NCBI RefSeq assembly: GCF_900112375.1
Contig: NZ_FOLS01000031.1
Coordinates: 1-64,000 of the forward strand
Length of the DNA stretch: 64,000 nt
DNA from: Pseudomonas citronellolis
Lineage (GTDB): Bacteria > Pseudomonadota > Gammaproteobacteria > Pseudomonadales > Pseudomonadaceae
Direction of reading: 5' to 3'
The translations under genes were made by a program, and so were the position numbers. Shown one piece after another: positions 8,882 to 17,394 of the stretch (the stretch's first letter is position 1; every line of letters starts with the position of its first letter). The notes under the pieces were generated by a model that made no database searches, was not told the DNA's origin, and saw only the letters and a list, made by a program, of their open reading frames with translations.

Positions 8882-9749
8882 GGAGCACCTCCTGCAGTCG
8901 TTGCTTGCAGCCTTGCGGGTCGGCGAGGAAAGCGTCGAGGTCGAACTCGACCGGGCGGATGCGCAGCGCGAAGCTGCCCGCCTCCACCTCGGCCACGGAG
9001 CGGTCGTATTCCTCGCGGTCGATGGGGCGGAACTGAACGATGTCGCCGGCGCGGAAGAACACCATGGAATCCTGCAGGTAACCCAGGCGCTGCTGCGGGT
9101 CGTAGATCGGCGCCGGGGTGACGCCGAACATCTGGTAGCCGCCGGCGCCGCGCACCGAGTAGATGCAGCCGAAGCAGCCGCCGTGGCCGAGGGTCAGCTT
9201 CGGCGTGTCGGTGCGCGGGCGCAGGTACTTGGGCACCTGCAGTTGCCGCTCGCGCTCGACCATCTGGTACATGAACGGCAGGCCGGCGACGAAGCCGACC
9301 ATGGAGACGAACCAGGGCGTGCCGCTGTGCGCCTCGATGAAGGCCTGGGCGTCCTGGTAGCCATTGATCCGCGCGGCGTATTCCAGGTCGGTGGAGGCCG
9401 GGTCCTGGTGGCGGTCGCGGAAGCGCACCAGCGTCTCGTGGGTCCAGGGGTCGTTGTACAGCACCGGGATCTCGATGATCCGCGTGTGGATGCTGCGCTC
9501 GGTGGTGGCATGGGCCTCCAGCTCGCGCACCTGCTCCAGCAGCGCCTGCGGGGCCACCTGGTCGGGGTCGAAGCGAATCTGGAAGGAGGCGTTGGCCAGG
9601 CACACGTCCAGCACGCCGGGGATGGCCTGGCGCTCGACGGCGCGGGTCACCGCCATGCCGCGGAAGAAGGCTTCCAGCGACATGGATTCGGCGACCTCGG
9701 CGAACAGGTGCTCATCGCCGCCGAAGCTGTAGCGGATCTGCTCGTGCAT
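8871..9749 (-). CDS. pxpB: 5-oxoprolinase subunit B (KipI / allophanate hydrolase subunit 1 family)
   Basis: A 292-residue KipI-like protein, longer than stand-alone PxpB proteins of about 220-240 residues. It contains the family blocks IPVLYNDP, YQDAQAFIEAHSG, FVAGLPFMYQM and GGCFGCIYSVRGAGGYQMFG. It pairs with PxpC in 5-oxoproline hydrolysis; in Bacillus the KipI homologue was first described as a kinase inhibitor. It begins 2 nt after the end of the biotin carboxylase gene and overlaps pxpC, so the three are almost certainly one transcript. The first 70 residues (start to about LANASFQ) are the part that exceeds the common family core. Confidence 0.85.
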   Translation of the reverse strand: MHEQIRYSFGGDEHLFAEVAESMSLEAFFRGMAVTRAVERQAIPGVLDVCLANASFQIRFDPDQVAPQALLEQVRELEAHATTERSIHTRIIEIPVLYNDPWTHETLVRFRDRHQDPASTDLEYAARINGYQDAQAFIEAHSGTPWFVSMVGFVAGLPFMYQMVERERQLQVPKYLRPRTDTPKLTLGHGGCFGCIYSVRGAGGYQMFGVTPAPIYDPQQRLGYLQDSMVFFRAGDIVQFRPIDREEYDRSVAEVEAGSFALRIRPVEFDLDAFLADPQGCKQRLQEVLHVA

Positions 9750-9750
9750 G

Positions 9751-11115
9751 TCACACCTCCAGGGCGGCCGCGCGCTCGGCCAGCCAGGTTTCCAGGGTGC
9801 CGGTGTCGAACTGCGCGGCGCGCACGCGCGGGTCCGCCAGCAGCCAGCGGTGCAGCGACAGGGTGGTGGCCATGCCGCTCAGTTGGGTTTCTTCCAGGGC
9901 CCGTTCGGCGCGGGCGAAGGCCTCTTCGCGGTCCCTGCCGTGGACGATGATCTTCGCCAGCAGCGAGTCGTAGTAAGGCGGCACACGGTAGCCGGGGTAC
10001 AGGTGGCTATCCACCCGCACACCGTCGCCCTGGGGCCAGCCGAGGCTCTCGACCACGCCCGGGCAGGGGAAGAAGTTGCGCGCAGGGTCCTCGGCGTTGA
10101 TGCGCATCTCCAGCGCCGCGCCGTTCAGGCGGATGTCGTCCTGGCGCAGCGCCAGCGGCTCGCCGCCGGCGATGCGCAGCATGGCCTGGACCAGGTCGAC
10201 GCCGGTGATCATCTCGCTGACCGGGTGCTCGACCTGGATGCGGGTGTTCATCTCGATGAAGAAGAACTCGCCGCTGTGGGAATCGAACAGGTACTCCAGG
10301 GTACCGGCGCCACGGTAGCCGAGGCTTTCGGCCAGGCGCACGGCGCTGGTGCAAAGAGCCTCGCGCTGGGCATCGTCGAGCGCCGCGGAGGGTGCTTCCT
10401 CGAAGACCTTCTGCCGGCGCCGCTGCAGCGAGCACTCGCGCTCGAACAGATGCACCACCCGCTCGCCATCGCCAAGAATCTGCACCTCGATGTGCCGCGC
10501 CTGGCGGATGAAGCGCTCCAGGTACACCGCGCCGGAGCCGAAGGCCGCCTGGGCCTCGCGCTGGGCGATGGGGAACTCGCGGCGCAACTCCTCGGCATCG
10601 TGGGCGATGCGGATGCCGCGGCCGCCGCCACCGGCCGAAGCCTTGATCAGCAGCGGGTAGCCGACGTCCTCGGCACAGCGCAGCGCCGCCTCGATGTCCT
10701 CCAACTCGCCCGGCGAGCCCGGCACCACCGGCACCCCGGCCGCCATCGCCGTGCGCCGCGCCTCGGCCTTGTCGCCCATGCGGCGGATGGTCTGCGCGTC
10801 GGGGCCGACGAAGATCAGCCCGGCGGCGCTCACCGCCTCGGCGAACGCGGCGTTCTCGGAAAGGAAGCCGTAGCCGGGGTGGATCGAGTCCGCCCCGCTG
10901 TCCCGCGCCGCCTGCAGCAGCGCCTCGGCATTCAGGTAGCTGCGATCGCCGCGGGCCGGACCGATGATGCGCACCTCGTCGGCCTGGCGCGCGGCCAGGG
11001 AGTCGGCGTCCGCCTCGCTGCACGCCGCGACCGTGGGAATCCCCAGCGCCCGCGCGGCACGGATGATGCGCACGGCGATCTCGCCGCGGTTGGCCACCAG
11101 CAGTTTCTTCAACAT
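9751..11115 (-). CDS. Biotin carboxylase (AccC-like)
   Basis: A 454-residue ATP-grasp biotin carboxylase that would carboxylate biotin on the adjacent carrier protein using bicarbonate and ATP. It starts MLKKLLVANRGEIAVRI. The glycine-rich ATP loop KASAGGGGRGIR lies at 158-169, and EMNTRIQVEHPVSE is the catalytic metal/bicarbonate region. The start is set at the ATG at 11115 because homology begins exactly there; an upstream extension of the frame is unrelated in sequence. It is shorter and distinct from a full acyl-CoA carboxylase alpha chain because no BCCP domain is fused. It most likely serves the 5-oxoproline/urea-carboxylase-like operon rather than fatty-acid synthesis. Confidence 0.92.
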   Translation of the reverse strand: MLKKLLVANRGEIAVRIIRAARALGIPTVAACSEADADSLAARQADEVRIIGPARGDRSYLNAEALLQAARDSGADSIHPGYGFLSENAAFAEAVSAAGLIFVGPDAQTIRRMGDKAEARRTAMAAGVPVVPGSPGELEDIEAALRCAEDVGYPLLIKASAGGGGRGIRIAHDAEELRREFPIAQREAQAAFGSGAVYLERFIRQARHIEVQILGDGERVVHLFERECSLQRRRQKVFEEAPSAALDDAQREALCTSAVRLAESLGYRGAGTLEYLFDSHSGEFFFIEMNTRIQVEHPVSEMITGVDLVQAMLRIAGGEPLALRQDDIRLNGAALEMRINAEDPARNFFPCPGVVESLGWPQGDGVRVDSHLYPGYRVPPYYDSLLAKIIVHGRDREEAFARAERALEETQLSGMATTLSLHRWLLADPRVRAAQFDTGTLETWLAERAAALEV

Positions 11116-11125
11116 GGTCGGTCCC

Positions 11126-11374
11126 TCACGCGTCGCCGTCGATGGTCGCCAGGTCCTGGCCAGGCTCGATCGGTTCGCCATCCTCGACCAGGAAGGCGCG
11201 CAGGGTGCCGGCGCATTCGGCCTGCACCTCGGAGAACTGCTTCATCACCTCCACCAGGCCGATCACGCTGCCCGGCTCGACGCGCTGGCCGACCTCGGCG
11301 TAGTTGGGCGCATCCGGGCTCGGCTTGCGGTAGAAGGTGCCCGGCAAGGGCGACTGCACATGATGTTCGGCCAT
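11126..11374 (-). CDS. Biotin carboxyl carrier protein, short form
   Basis: An 82-residue biotinyl domain protein. The biotin acceptor motif is EVMKQ with Lys45, a variant of the usual EAMKM, preceded by SPLPGTFY and VGQRVEPGSVIGLVE. It has no N-terminal linker, unlike AccB of fatty-acid synthesis (about 150 residues). It lies 10 bp before the biotin carboxylase gene, which it must partner. As a substrate of BirA it links this operon functionally to the neighbouring biotin genes. Confidence 0.9.
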   Translation of the reverse strand: MAEHHVQSPLPGTFYRKPSPDAPNYAEVGQRVEPGSVIGLVEVMKQFSEVQAECAGTLRAFLVEDGEPIEPGQDLATIDGDA

Positions 11375-11431
11375 GACTGTTCCTCATTGTTCGAATGTGT
11401 GGATGGCAGATGCAGTGGTGGAGACTGGCGC

Positions 11432-12190
11432 TCAGCGCGGCGCCTCGATGCGGATGCCGGCGCCCAGCAGCGCGGCGCGGGTGGCCTCGACCAGCGCCAG
11501 GGCGCCGGGGGTGTCGCTGTGGATGCAGATGGAGTCGAAGGCGATGGGGATGTCCTCGCCCTCCACCGTGCGCACCCTGCCCTCCTGGCAGGCGCGCAGC
11601 ACCTTGGCGGCCACCTCCTGGGGGTCGAGCGCGCGCACCCGGCGGATGAAGACGATGGAGCCGCTGCGGTCGTAGTCGCGGTCGGCGTAGAACTCGCGCA
11701 CCACCGGCTGGCCCAGCGCCTGGGCAGCGCGCCAGGTGGCCGAGCCGTCCATGCAGAACAGCGCCAGCTGCGGGTCGAGGCGCTGCAGGGTGGCGACGAA
11801 CTCGTGGGCCGCCTCCTCGTCGCGGGCCAGGTGCATGTAGAGCGCGCCGTGGGGCTTGATGTGCTGCAGGCTCGCGCCCTGCAGGTGGGCGAATTCACGC
11901 AGCGCGCCGAGCTGGTAGAGCATGTCGTTGACCAGCTCGGCGGCCGGCGCGTTCACATGCCGCCGGCCGAAGCCGACCAGGTCGCGGAAGCCGGGGTGCG
12001 CGCCGATGCCCACGCCATGTTCCAGGGCCAGCTCGACGGTGCGGCGCATGATGTTCGGGTCGCCGGCATGGAAGCCCGTGGCGATGTTGGCGCTGCTGAT
12101 CAGCGGCATGATCGCCGCGTCCACGCCATCGCCGATGGTCCAGGGGCCGAAGCCCTCGCCCATGTCGGAATTGAGATCGACTGTCTGCAT
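11432..12190 (-). CDS. pxpA: 5-oxoprolinase subunit A (LamB/YcsF family)
   Basis: A 252-residue YcsF-type protein with the hallmark [13 protein letters not shown] (5-17), [12 protein letters not shown] (34-45), [16 protein letters not shown] and IKPHGALY. PxpA is the third component of prokaryotic 5-oxoprolinase. It is the first gene of the operon; the 57-bp gap to the carrier gene shows no terminator. A perfect 8-bp inverted repeat lies 28 bp upstream of the ATG, and the divergent LysR gene probably encodes its regulator. Confidence 0.92.
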   Translation of the reverse strand: MQTVDLNSDMGEGFGPWTIGDGVDAAIMPLISSANIATGFHAGDPNIMRRTVELALEHGVGIGAHPGFRDLVGFGRRHVNAPAAELVNDMLYQLGALREFAHLQGASLQHIKPHGALYMHLARDEEAAHEFVATLQRLDPQLALFCMDGSATWRAAQALGQPVVREFYADRDYDRSGSIVFIRRVRALDPQEVAAKVLRACQEGRVRTVEGEDIPIAFDSICIHSDTPGALALVEATRAALLGAGIRIEAPR

Positions 12191-12217
12191 CGCCGCAGGC
12201 CCCTGTATGCGTTGTTG

Positions 12218-12241
12218 TTAAGGTCGTTGGGGTGACCTTAA
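12218..12241. promoter_or_regulatory. Inverted-repeat operator between pxpA and the LysR gene
   Basis: TTAAGGTC (12218-12225), an 8-bp spacer, and GACCTTAA (12234-12241) form a perfect dyad just upstream of pxpA. It is the only strong symmetry in the 131-bp divergent gap and is a natural candidate for the adjacent regulator. Confidence 0.65.
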
Positions 12242-12321
12242 GTCGCAGGGGTGGCATTGGGTAGATTTATTATTCGATACAGTAGATTCTGAAAAACAGA
12301 TACCTCTCGGAGCACGGCCCC

Positions 12322-13239
12322 ATGGCTTTCACCCTGCGCCAGGTGCGCTATTTCGTGGCCACCGCCGAAGTCGGGCAGATTTCCCAGGCGGCGCTGAACC
12401 TGCACATCTCGCAGTCGGCCGTGACCAGCGCCATCCAGGAACTGGAGAGCCTGCTGGGCGCCGCGCTGTTCACCCGCACGGCCCAGGGCATGACCCTCAC
12501 CGACAACGGCCGGCATTTCCTCAACCACGCCTATTCCATCCTGCGCAGCGTCGAGGACGCCCTGAACAGCCCGCTGCCGGACACCCGCCTCAGCGGCAGC
12601 CTGAACGTGGCGGCCAGCTACACCGTGATGGGCTACTTCCTGCCGCACCACCTGCAGCGCCTGGCGCAGTGGTACCCGGACCTGAGCCTGCACCTGCACG
12701 AGCAGGAACGGGTGGACATCGAGCGCGGCCTGCTCGAAGGACGCTACGACATGGCCGTGGTGCTCACCGGCAACCTCACCGAGCCGCAGATAACCGCGGA
12801 GACGCTGTTCAGCTCCACCCGCCGGCTCTGGCTACCGCTGCGCCACCCGCTGGCCGAGCGCACGGCCGTGGGCCTGGCCGACGTGGCCAGCGAGCCGTAC
12901 ATCATGCTGACCGTCGACGAGGCGGGCGAATCCTCCATGCGCTACTGGCAGCACAGCGGCCAGCAGCCGCGGGTGATCCTGCGCACAAGCTCGGTGGAGG
13001 CGGTGCGCAGCATGGTCGCCAACGGCTCCGGCGTGGCCATCCTCTCCGACCTCGTCTACCGTCCCTGGTCGCTGGAAGGCAAACGCATCGAGACGCTCAC
13101 CCTGGTCGACGCGGTGCCCTCGATGAGCGTCGGCCTGGCCTGGCACCGCGACCGCGAGTTCACCCCGGCGATGAAGGCCTTCCGCGAATACTTCCGGCAG
13201 TCCTTCCTGGCCCCGCAGCTGAGCAGCACACGGCGCTGA
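12322..13239 (+). CDS. LysR-family transcriptional regulator
   Basis: A 305-residue LTTR with an N-terminal winged helix (FTLRQVRYFVATAEVGQISQ, HISQSAVTSAIQELE) and a substrate-binding domain from about residue 92. It is transcribed divergently from the pxpA operon with 131 bp between starts, the classic arrangement for an LTTR controlling its neighbour. The effector is unknown; 5-oxoproline or a related acid is a reasonable guess from context. The ATG start directly precedes the conserved helix, and GGAG lies about 12 nt upstream. Confidence 0.9.
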   Translation: MAFTLRQVRYFVATAEVGQISQAALNLHISQSAVTSAIQELESLLGAALFTRTAQGMTLTDNGRHFLNHAYSILRSVEDALNSPLPDTRLSGSLNVAASYTVMGYFLPHHLQRLAQWYPDLSLHLHEQERVDIERGLLEGRYDMAVVLTGNLTEPQITAETLFSSTRRLWLPLRHPLAERTAVGLADVASEPYIMLTVDEAGESSMRYWQHSGQQPRVILRTSSVEAVRSMVANGSGVAILSDLVYRPWSLEGKRIETLTLVDAVPSMSVGLAWHRDREFTPAMKAFREYFRQSFLAPQLSSTRR

Positions 13240-13295
13240 ACCCGGCGGCCCCTGCGCCACTCCAATGAACGGAACAATCGGGAACCGCTACGGAC

Positions 13296-13589
13296 ATGGA
13301 AACAGAAGGCACTTTCGACTGGCTCGGCCAGACCCTCGGCAAGGCGATCCGCTTCGTCGTCGACCTCCTTTCCGGCCTGCTGGGCGCCATCTGGGCGGCC
13401 ATGGACCAGTTCCTCCACGGCCTGGCCCGGGCCATCGGAATGGACGTGTCGATCTTCAGCTTCGTCCTACTCTTCCTCGGCCTGTTGCTGCTCTACAGTG
13501 GCATCCGCGCCTTCGTCCGGCGCTCCTTCTTCGGCGGCATCCTGCTCACCGTGCTCGGCCTGATCGTGATGAGCTGGCTGATCCACTGA
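13296..13589 (+). CDS. Small inner-membrane protein, unknown
   Basis: A 97-residue protein with an amphipathic N-terminus (WLGQTLGKAIRFVVDLL) and two hydrophobic segments, about 52-68 (FSFVLLFLGLLLLYSG) and 75-95 (FFGGILLTVLGLIVMSWLI). No enzyme motif is seen. It lies between the LysR gene and comF on the same strand. The position matches a conserved hypothetical of P. aeruginosa (PA0490-like, from memory). Confidence 0.75.
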   Translation: METEGTFDWLGQTLGKAIRFVVDLLSGLLGAIWAAMDQFLHGLARAIGMDVSIFSFVLLFLGLLLLYSGIRAFVRRSFFGGILLTVLGLIVMSWLIH

Positions 13590-13623
13590 GCATCCGCCGG
13601 GGCTTCACCCGGAGGACGCCACC

Positions 13624-14340
13624 CTGCTCACCTTCGCTCGCCTGCGCGCCCTCCTCGTTCCGCGTCCGGACTGCCTGTTCTGCGGCGGCCCGGCCGACAC
13701 CGGCCTGGCGTTGTGCGCCGGCTGCGACGCCGACCTGCCCTGGTTGGGCGGCCACTGCAACACCTGCGCCCTGCCGCTGCCGGAGCACGGCCTGACCTGC
13801 GGCGAATGCCTGCGCCGGCCGCCGCCCTTCGACCAGGTGCTGGCGCCCTGGCGCTACGCCTTCCCGGTGGACGGCGCCATCACCCGCTTCAAGCACCAGG
13901 CCGACCGGCCCCTGGGCCGGCTGCTCGGCCAGTTGCTGGGGCGCCACCTGCGCCACGCCTTCGCCGAGGGGTTGCCGCTGCCCGACCTGCTCCTGCCGGT
14001 GCCCCTGGCCCCGCGCCGGCAGCGTCAGCGCGGCTTCAACCAGGCCGAGCTGCTGGCCCGACGCCTGGCCGCGGACCTCGGCCTGCCCTGGCGCCAGCCG
14101 CTGCGCCGGGTGCGCGACACCCCGGCGCAACAGGGCCTGGACAAGGCCGAGCGAAAGCGCAACCTGCGCCAGGCCTTCGCCCTGGACGACGGCGCGGCCC
14201 TGCGCGGCCGGCACCTGGCGCTGGTGGACGACGTACTGACCACTGGCGCCACCGCCGCGGCCCTGGCGCAGCTGCTGCGGCGTGCCGGCGCCGCGCGGGT
14301 GGACGTCTATTGCCTGGCCCGCACGCCGAAGCCGGGCTGA
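13624..14340 (+). CDS. comF: ComF-family phosphoribosyltransferase-like protein, apparent CTG start
   Basis: About 238 residues. The N-terminal zinc ribbon has CLFC and CAGC followed by CNTC and CGEC. The C-terminal PRTase fold carries the PRPP loop LVDDVLTTGATA. ComF/GntX proteins are linked to DNA uptake and use in competent or carbon-limited bacteria. The open frame runs from 13582 but contains no ATG, GTG or TTG before 13711, and starting at that TTG would discard the first zinc cysteines. A CTG at 13624 has GGAGGA 8 nt upstream and gives the full domain, so it is the preferred start. Function is inferred from family only. Confidence 0.8.
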   Translation: MLTFARLRALLVPRPDCLFCGGPADTGLALCAGCDADLPWLGGHCNTCALPLPEHGLTCGECLRRPPPFDQVLAPWRYAFPVDGAITRFKHQADRPLGRLLGQLLGRHLRHAFAEGLPLPDLLLPVPLAPRRQRQRGFNQAELLARRLAADLGLPWRQPLRRVRDTPAQQGLDKAERKRNLRQAFALDDGAALRGRHLALVDDVLTTGATAAALAQLLRRAGAARVDVYCLARTPKPG

Positions 14341-14428
14341 CCCCGCCGTAGGCAGCCGACGGATTCCACTTGCCTTTTGCCTGCGCAGCTACCAGCCTCG
14401 CCCTATCGCGAACACAACAACGAAAACG

Positions 14429-15196
14429 ATGACCAGCCTCAGCCTTCTCACCCAGCACGTCACCCGCCGCCCGCAACGCATCGCCCTGCTCGCGCAGATC
14501 GCCGCGCTAGGCTCCATCACCCAGGCCGCCAAGGCCGCCGGCATGAGTTACAAGACCGCCTGGGATGCGGTGGACGAGCTGAACAACCTGGCCGAGCGCC
14601 CGCTGGTGGAACGCAGCGTCGGCGGCAAGGGCGGCGGCGGCGCGCGCCTGACGCCGGCCGGCGAGCGCCTGCTGGCGCTGTACCAGCGCCTGGAGGAGCT
14701 GCGCGAGCGCATGCTCGAAACCCTCGAGGAAGACGGCGAGGACCTGGAGCTGATCGGCCGCCTGATGCTGCGCACCAGCGCGCGCAACCAATTGCACGGG
14801 CGCGTCTGCAGCATCGAGCCGGCGGGCCTGAACGACCTGATCGGCGTCGACCTGCCCGGCGGCGCGCGCATCCAGGCGCGCATCACCCGCGAGAGCACCG
14901 AGAAGCTGGAGCTGCGCGAGGGCCTGCCGGTGGTCGCGCTGATGAAGGCCGGCTGGCTCTACGTCGACCTGCCGCAGATCGAATGCCCGGCCGGGCTCAA
15001 CGCCCTGGAAGGGCGGGTCGAGGACATCCGCGAGGCCGGCGACGGCCCCAGCGAAGTGCGCATCCAGTTGCCCGGCGGGCAGATGCTCTGCGCCCTGGTG
15101 GACCAGGAACGCATCGACATCCTGCGCCTGGTCCCCGGCAGCCGGGTGCGCACGCAATTCTCCCCGGCCCAGGTGATCCTCGGCACGCCGGTCTGA
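14429..15196 (+). CDS. modE: ModE-type molybdate-responsive regulator
   Basis: A 255-residue regulator with an N-terminal LysR-like winged helix (SITQAAKAAGMSYKTAW, 29-45, then GGKGGGGARLT) and two tandem Mop domains: about 118-185 (SARNQLHGRVCSIE) and about 188-255. ModE binds molybdate in the Mop pair and represses molybdate uptake or activates molybdoenzyme genes. The ATG at 14429 is chosen because homology starts there; the longer frame upstream overlaps comF. The modABC transporter is not present nearby. Confidence 0.92.
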   Translation: MTSLSLLTQHVTRRPQRIALLAQIAALGSITQAAKAAGMSYKTAWDAVDELNNLAERPLVERSVGGKGGGGARLTPAGERLLALYQRLEELRERMLETLEEDGEDLELIGRLMLRTSARNQLHGRVCSIEPAGLNDLIGVDLPGGARIQARITRESTEKLELREGLPVVALMKAGWLYVDLPQIECPAGLNALEGRVEDIREAGDGPSEVRIQLPGGQMLCALVDQERIDILRLVPGSRVRTQFSPAQVILGTPV

Positions 15197-15275
15197 GTGA
15201 AGCCTGCCTTGAGTCAAGGGCCGGCGCCGGCCGTGGGGTTCCAATAGGCCATCCCACTGCCGGAGCCCCCCGCCC

Positions 15276-15722
15276 ATGCGCCGCTTCCTGATCCCCCTGC
15301 TGCTGACATGCAGCGCCCTGCTGCCGTCGCTCGGCCAGGCCACCCCCGACGTCCTGCGCGTAGCCAGCGGCCACCAGCCGATGGCGGCGCTGGAGGCGCT
15401 GGCCGACCAGTACCAGTTGCAGACCGGCAACAAGGTCCTGCTGATCGAGGGCGACAGCGCCGAGCTGGCCCGCGACATCGGCCAGGGCATGGCCTTCGAC
15501 CTGTTCTTCGCCGACGACGGCGCGCGCAGCGTGCAGACGCTGCACACCCGGGGCCGCGGCGAAGCGCCGCTGCCCTATGCCTGCGCCCCGCACGCGCAGT
15601 ATTACGTGGTACTGGTGGAAGGCCCGCGGCGCGAGTTGGCGGAGCGTTTCTTCAGCTACCTGAAGGCGCATCCCGAGGCGCTGGCAAAGGCCGGCTTCCA
15701 GTTCAGCGCCTGCGGCAACTGA
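15276..15722 (+). CDS. Miniature ModA-like periplasmic protein lacking one lobe
   Basis: 148 residues with a Sec signal peptide (RRFLIPLLLTCSALLPSLGQA, cleavage near 22). The mature N-terminus resembles the first lobe of ModA (VASGHQPMAALEALADQY, LLIEGDSAELARDI, FDLFFADD). The last 60 residues resemble the ModA C-terminal return strand (FFSYLKAHPEALAKAGF). The roughly 90 residues that form the second lobe of a normal 230-250-residue ModA are absent, so it retains only about one lobe. It follows modE by 79 bp on the same strand. Whether it binds molybdate is unknown. Confidence 0.72.
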   Translation: MRRFLIPLLLTCSALLPSLGQATPDVLRVASGHQPMAALEALADQYQLQTGNKVLLIEGDSAELARDIGQGMAFDLFFADDGARSVQTLHTRGRGEAPLPYACAPHAQYYVVLVEGPRRELAERFFSYLKAHPEALAKAGFQFSACGN

Positions 15723-15947
15723 CGCCGTAGGAGCGAGCTTGCTCGCGAACGGGCCCCGTAGCGGAGTCGGTTCGCGAGCAAGCTCGCTCCTACGAGAAGC
15801 CGGGCCCGCAGGAGAACCCCAACGTAGGATGGCGTTGAGCGAAGCGATACCCATCGTTTTGTCCCCCAGGCGTAATGGCGCAGGGGCCAGCAATCCCGTG
15901 GCGGTGTGCGTAGACTAGGGGCCTGTTCACTGCCCTGGATCGCCGCC
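15723..15947. other. REP cluster before srkA
   Basis: A head-to-head REP family 1 pair (15727-15794) is followed by a half-unit of repeat family 2 (15823-15855, GTAGGATGGCGTTGAGC). No gene is seen. The first element lies immediately after the ModA-like gene and may protect or terminate that transcript. Confidence 0.75.
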
Positions 15948-16922
15948 ATGTCCCATCCCTTCTCCGCCCTCACGCCCGACCTGGTCCTCGACGCGGTGGA
16001 AAGCCTGGGCTACCTCAGCGACGCCCGGGTGCTGGCGCTCAACAGCTACGAGAACCGCGTCTACCAGGTGGGCATCGAGGACAGCGAGCCGCTGGTGGCC
16101 AAGTTCTACCGCCCCGGGCGCTGGAGCGACGCGGCCATCCGCGAGGAACACACCTTCTCCGCCGAGCTGGCCGAATGCGAGGTGCCGGTGGTGGCGCCGC
16201 TGGTGCGCGACGGCGAAAGCCTGTTCGAGTTCGCCGGCTTCCGCTTCGCCCTGTTCCCCCGCCGCGGCGGCCGCGCGCCGGAACCGGGCAACCTGGACCA
16301 GTTGTACCGCCTCGGCCAGTTGCTCGGCCGTCTGCACGCGGTGAGCGCCATCCGCCCCTTCCAGCACCGCGAGCAACTGACTGTGGATAACTTCGGCCAT
16401 GAATCCCTGGCCACCCTGCTGGAAGGCAACTTCGTGCCCAAGAGCCTGCTGCCGGCCTACGAATCGGTGGCCCGCGACCTGCTCAAGCGCCTGGACGCCC
16501 TGTTCGCCGACAACCGCTACACCTCCATCCGCCTGCACGGCGACCTGCACCCGGGCAACCTGCTGTGCCGCGACGAGGTCTACCACATGGTCGACCTCGA
16601 CGACTGCCGCATGGGCCCGGCGGTGCAGGACCTGTGGATGATGCTGGCCGGCGAGCGCCAGGAGCGCCTGCTGCAGCTCTCCGAGCTTATCGATGGCTAC
16701 CAGGAATTCCACGACTTCGACCCGCGCCAGCTGCCGCTGATCGAGGGCCTGCGCGCCCTGCGCCTGATGCACTACAGCGCCTGGCTGGCGCGGCGCTGGG
16801 ACGACCCGGCATTCCCGCCGAGCTTCCCCTGGTTCGGCAGCGAGCGCTACTGGGGCGAGCAGGTGCTGGTGCTGCGCGAGCAGCTGGCGGCGCTGGACGA
16901 GGAGCCGCTGCGGTTGTTCTGA
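15948..16922 (+). CDS. srkA: Stress response kinase A (YihE/SrkA family)
   Basis: A 324-residue aminoglycoside-phosphotransferase-fold protein kinase. The catalytic loop HGDLHPGN lies at 197-204 (Asp199) and the metal site DLDD at 216-219. The nucleotide loop is in NSYENRVYQVG near 32-42. In E. coli SrkA/YihE is a Ser/Thr kinase that counters envelope-stress death signalling. The ATG at 15948 is preferred to an upstream GTG because conserved sequence begins at MSHPFSALTPDLVLDAV. Confidence 0.9.
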   Translation: MSHPFSALTPDLVLDAVESLGYLSDARVLALNSYENRVYQVGIEDSEPLVAKFYRPGRWSDAAIREEHTFSAELAECEVPVVAPLVRDGESLFEFAGFRFALFPRRGGRAPEPGNLDQLYRLGQLLGRLHAVSAIRPFQHREQLTVDNFGHESLATLLEGNFVPKSLLPAYESVARDLLKRLDALFADNRYTSIRLHGDLHPGNLLCRDEVYHMVDLDDCRMGPAVQDLWMMLAGERQERLLQLSELIDGYQEFHDFDPRQLPLIEGLRALRLMHYSAWLARRWDDPAFPPSFPWFGSERYWGEQVLVLREQLAALDEEPLRLF

Positions 16923-17394
16923 GCCATCCCATCGTGCGCCCTGCGCGCGATTTCGCGCGCAGGGCCCGCTCCTACAGGTGCGGGAGAAACGCCGTGCCTC
17001 ACGGAGCGCATAGGGGCACGGAATCGAGCGAGCAGGCCTGCGGCCCCCTCACCCTAACCCTCTCCCGAAGGGAGAGGGGACCGTTCGGAGTACATGGGTG
17101 TTTCGGCGTTAGCCGGCTAGCACGGGGATCGCCGGCTGAAACCAGGCCTCCTCCCGGCACGGACTAGCTCCCTCTCCCTCCGGGAGAGGGCTGGGGTGAG
17201 GGGATAGCCCGAGCGCCGATGCCATTCCCTGTAGGAGCGCGCCCTGCGCGCGAAATCGCGGGCAGGGCCCGCTTACGTTGTTTTCTGGGTTATTCCCCGC
17301 GCCGCCCGGCGGCGGAAACTGAACGCACAGACAACATCGACCGCGCCCCCTAGAATGGCGCGGCCACTCTTTTCTTCTGCCGCAAGGACGTCCG
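16923..17394. other. Repeat-rich gap between srkA and rarD
   Basis: Contains a GCGCGC-type REP hairpin (about 16940-16982), the first copy of the MITE-like element (17045-17203), and another REP (about 17231-17277). No gene is seen. The rarD start is preceded by AAGGACG. Confidence 0.75.
17045..17203. mobile_element. MITE-like composite repeat, copy A
   Basis: 159 bp bounded by terminal inverted repeats: CCCTCACCCTAACCCTCTCC on the left and the near-complement of CCCTCACCCCAGCCCTCTCC on the right (19 of 21 match). Inside are a left hairpin (CCCTCTCCC-GAA-GGGAGAGGG), a central dyad (AGCCGGC ... GCCGGCT) and a right hairpin (CCCTCTCCC-TCC-GGGAGAGGG). Copies B, C and D are elsewhere in the window. 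Confidence 0.7.
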
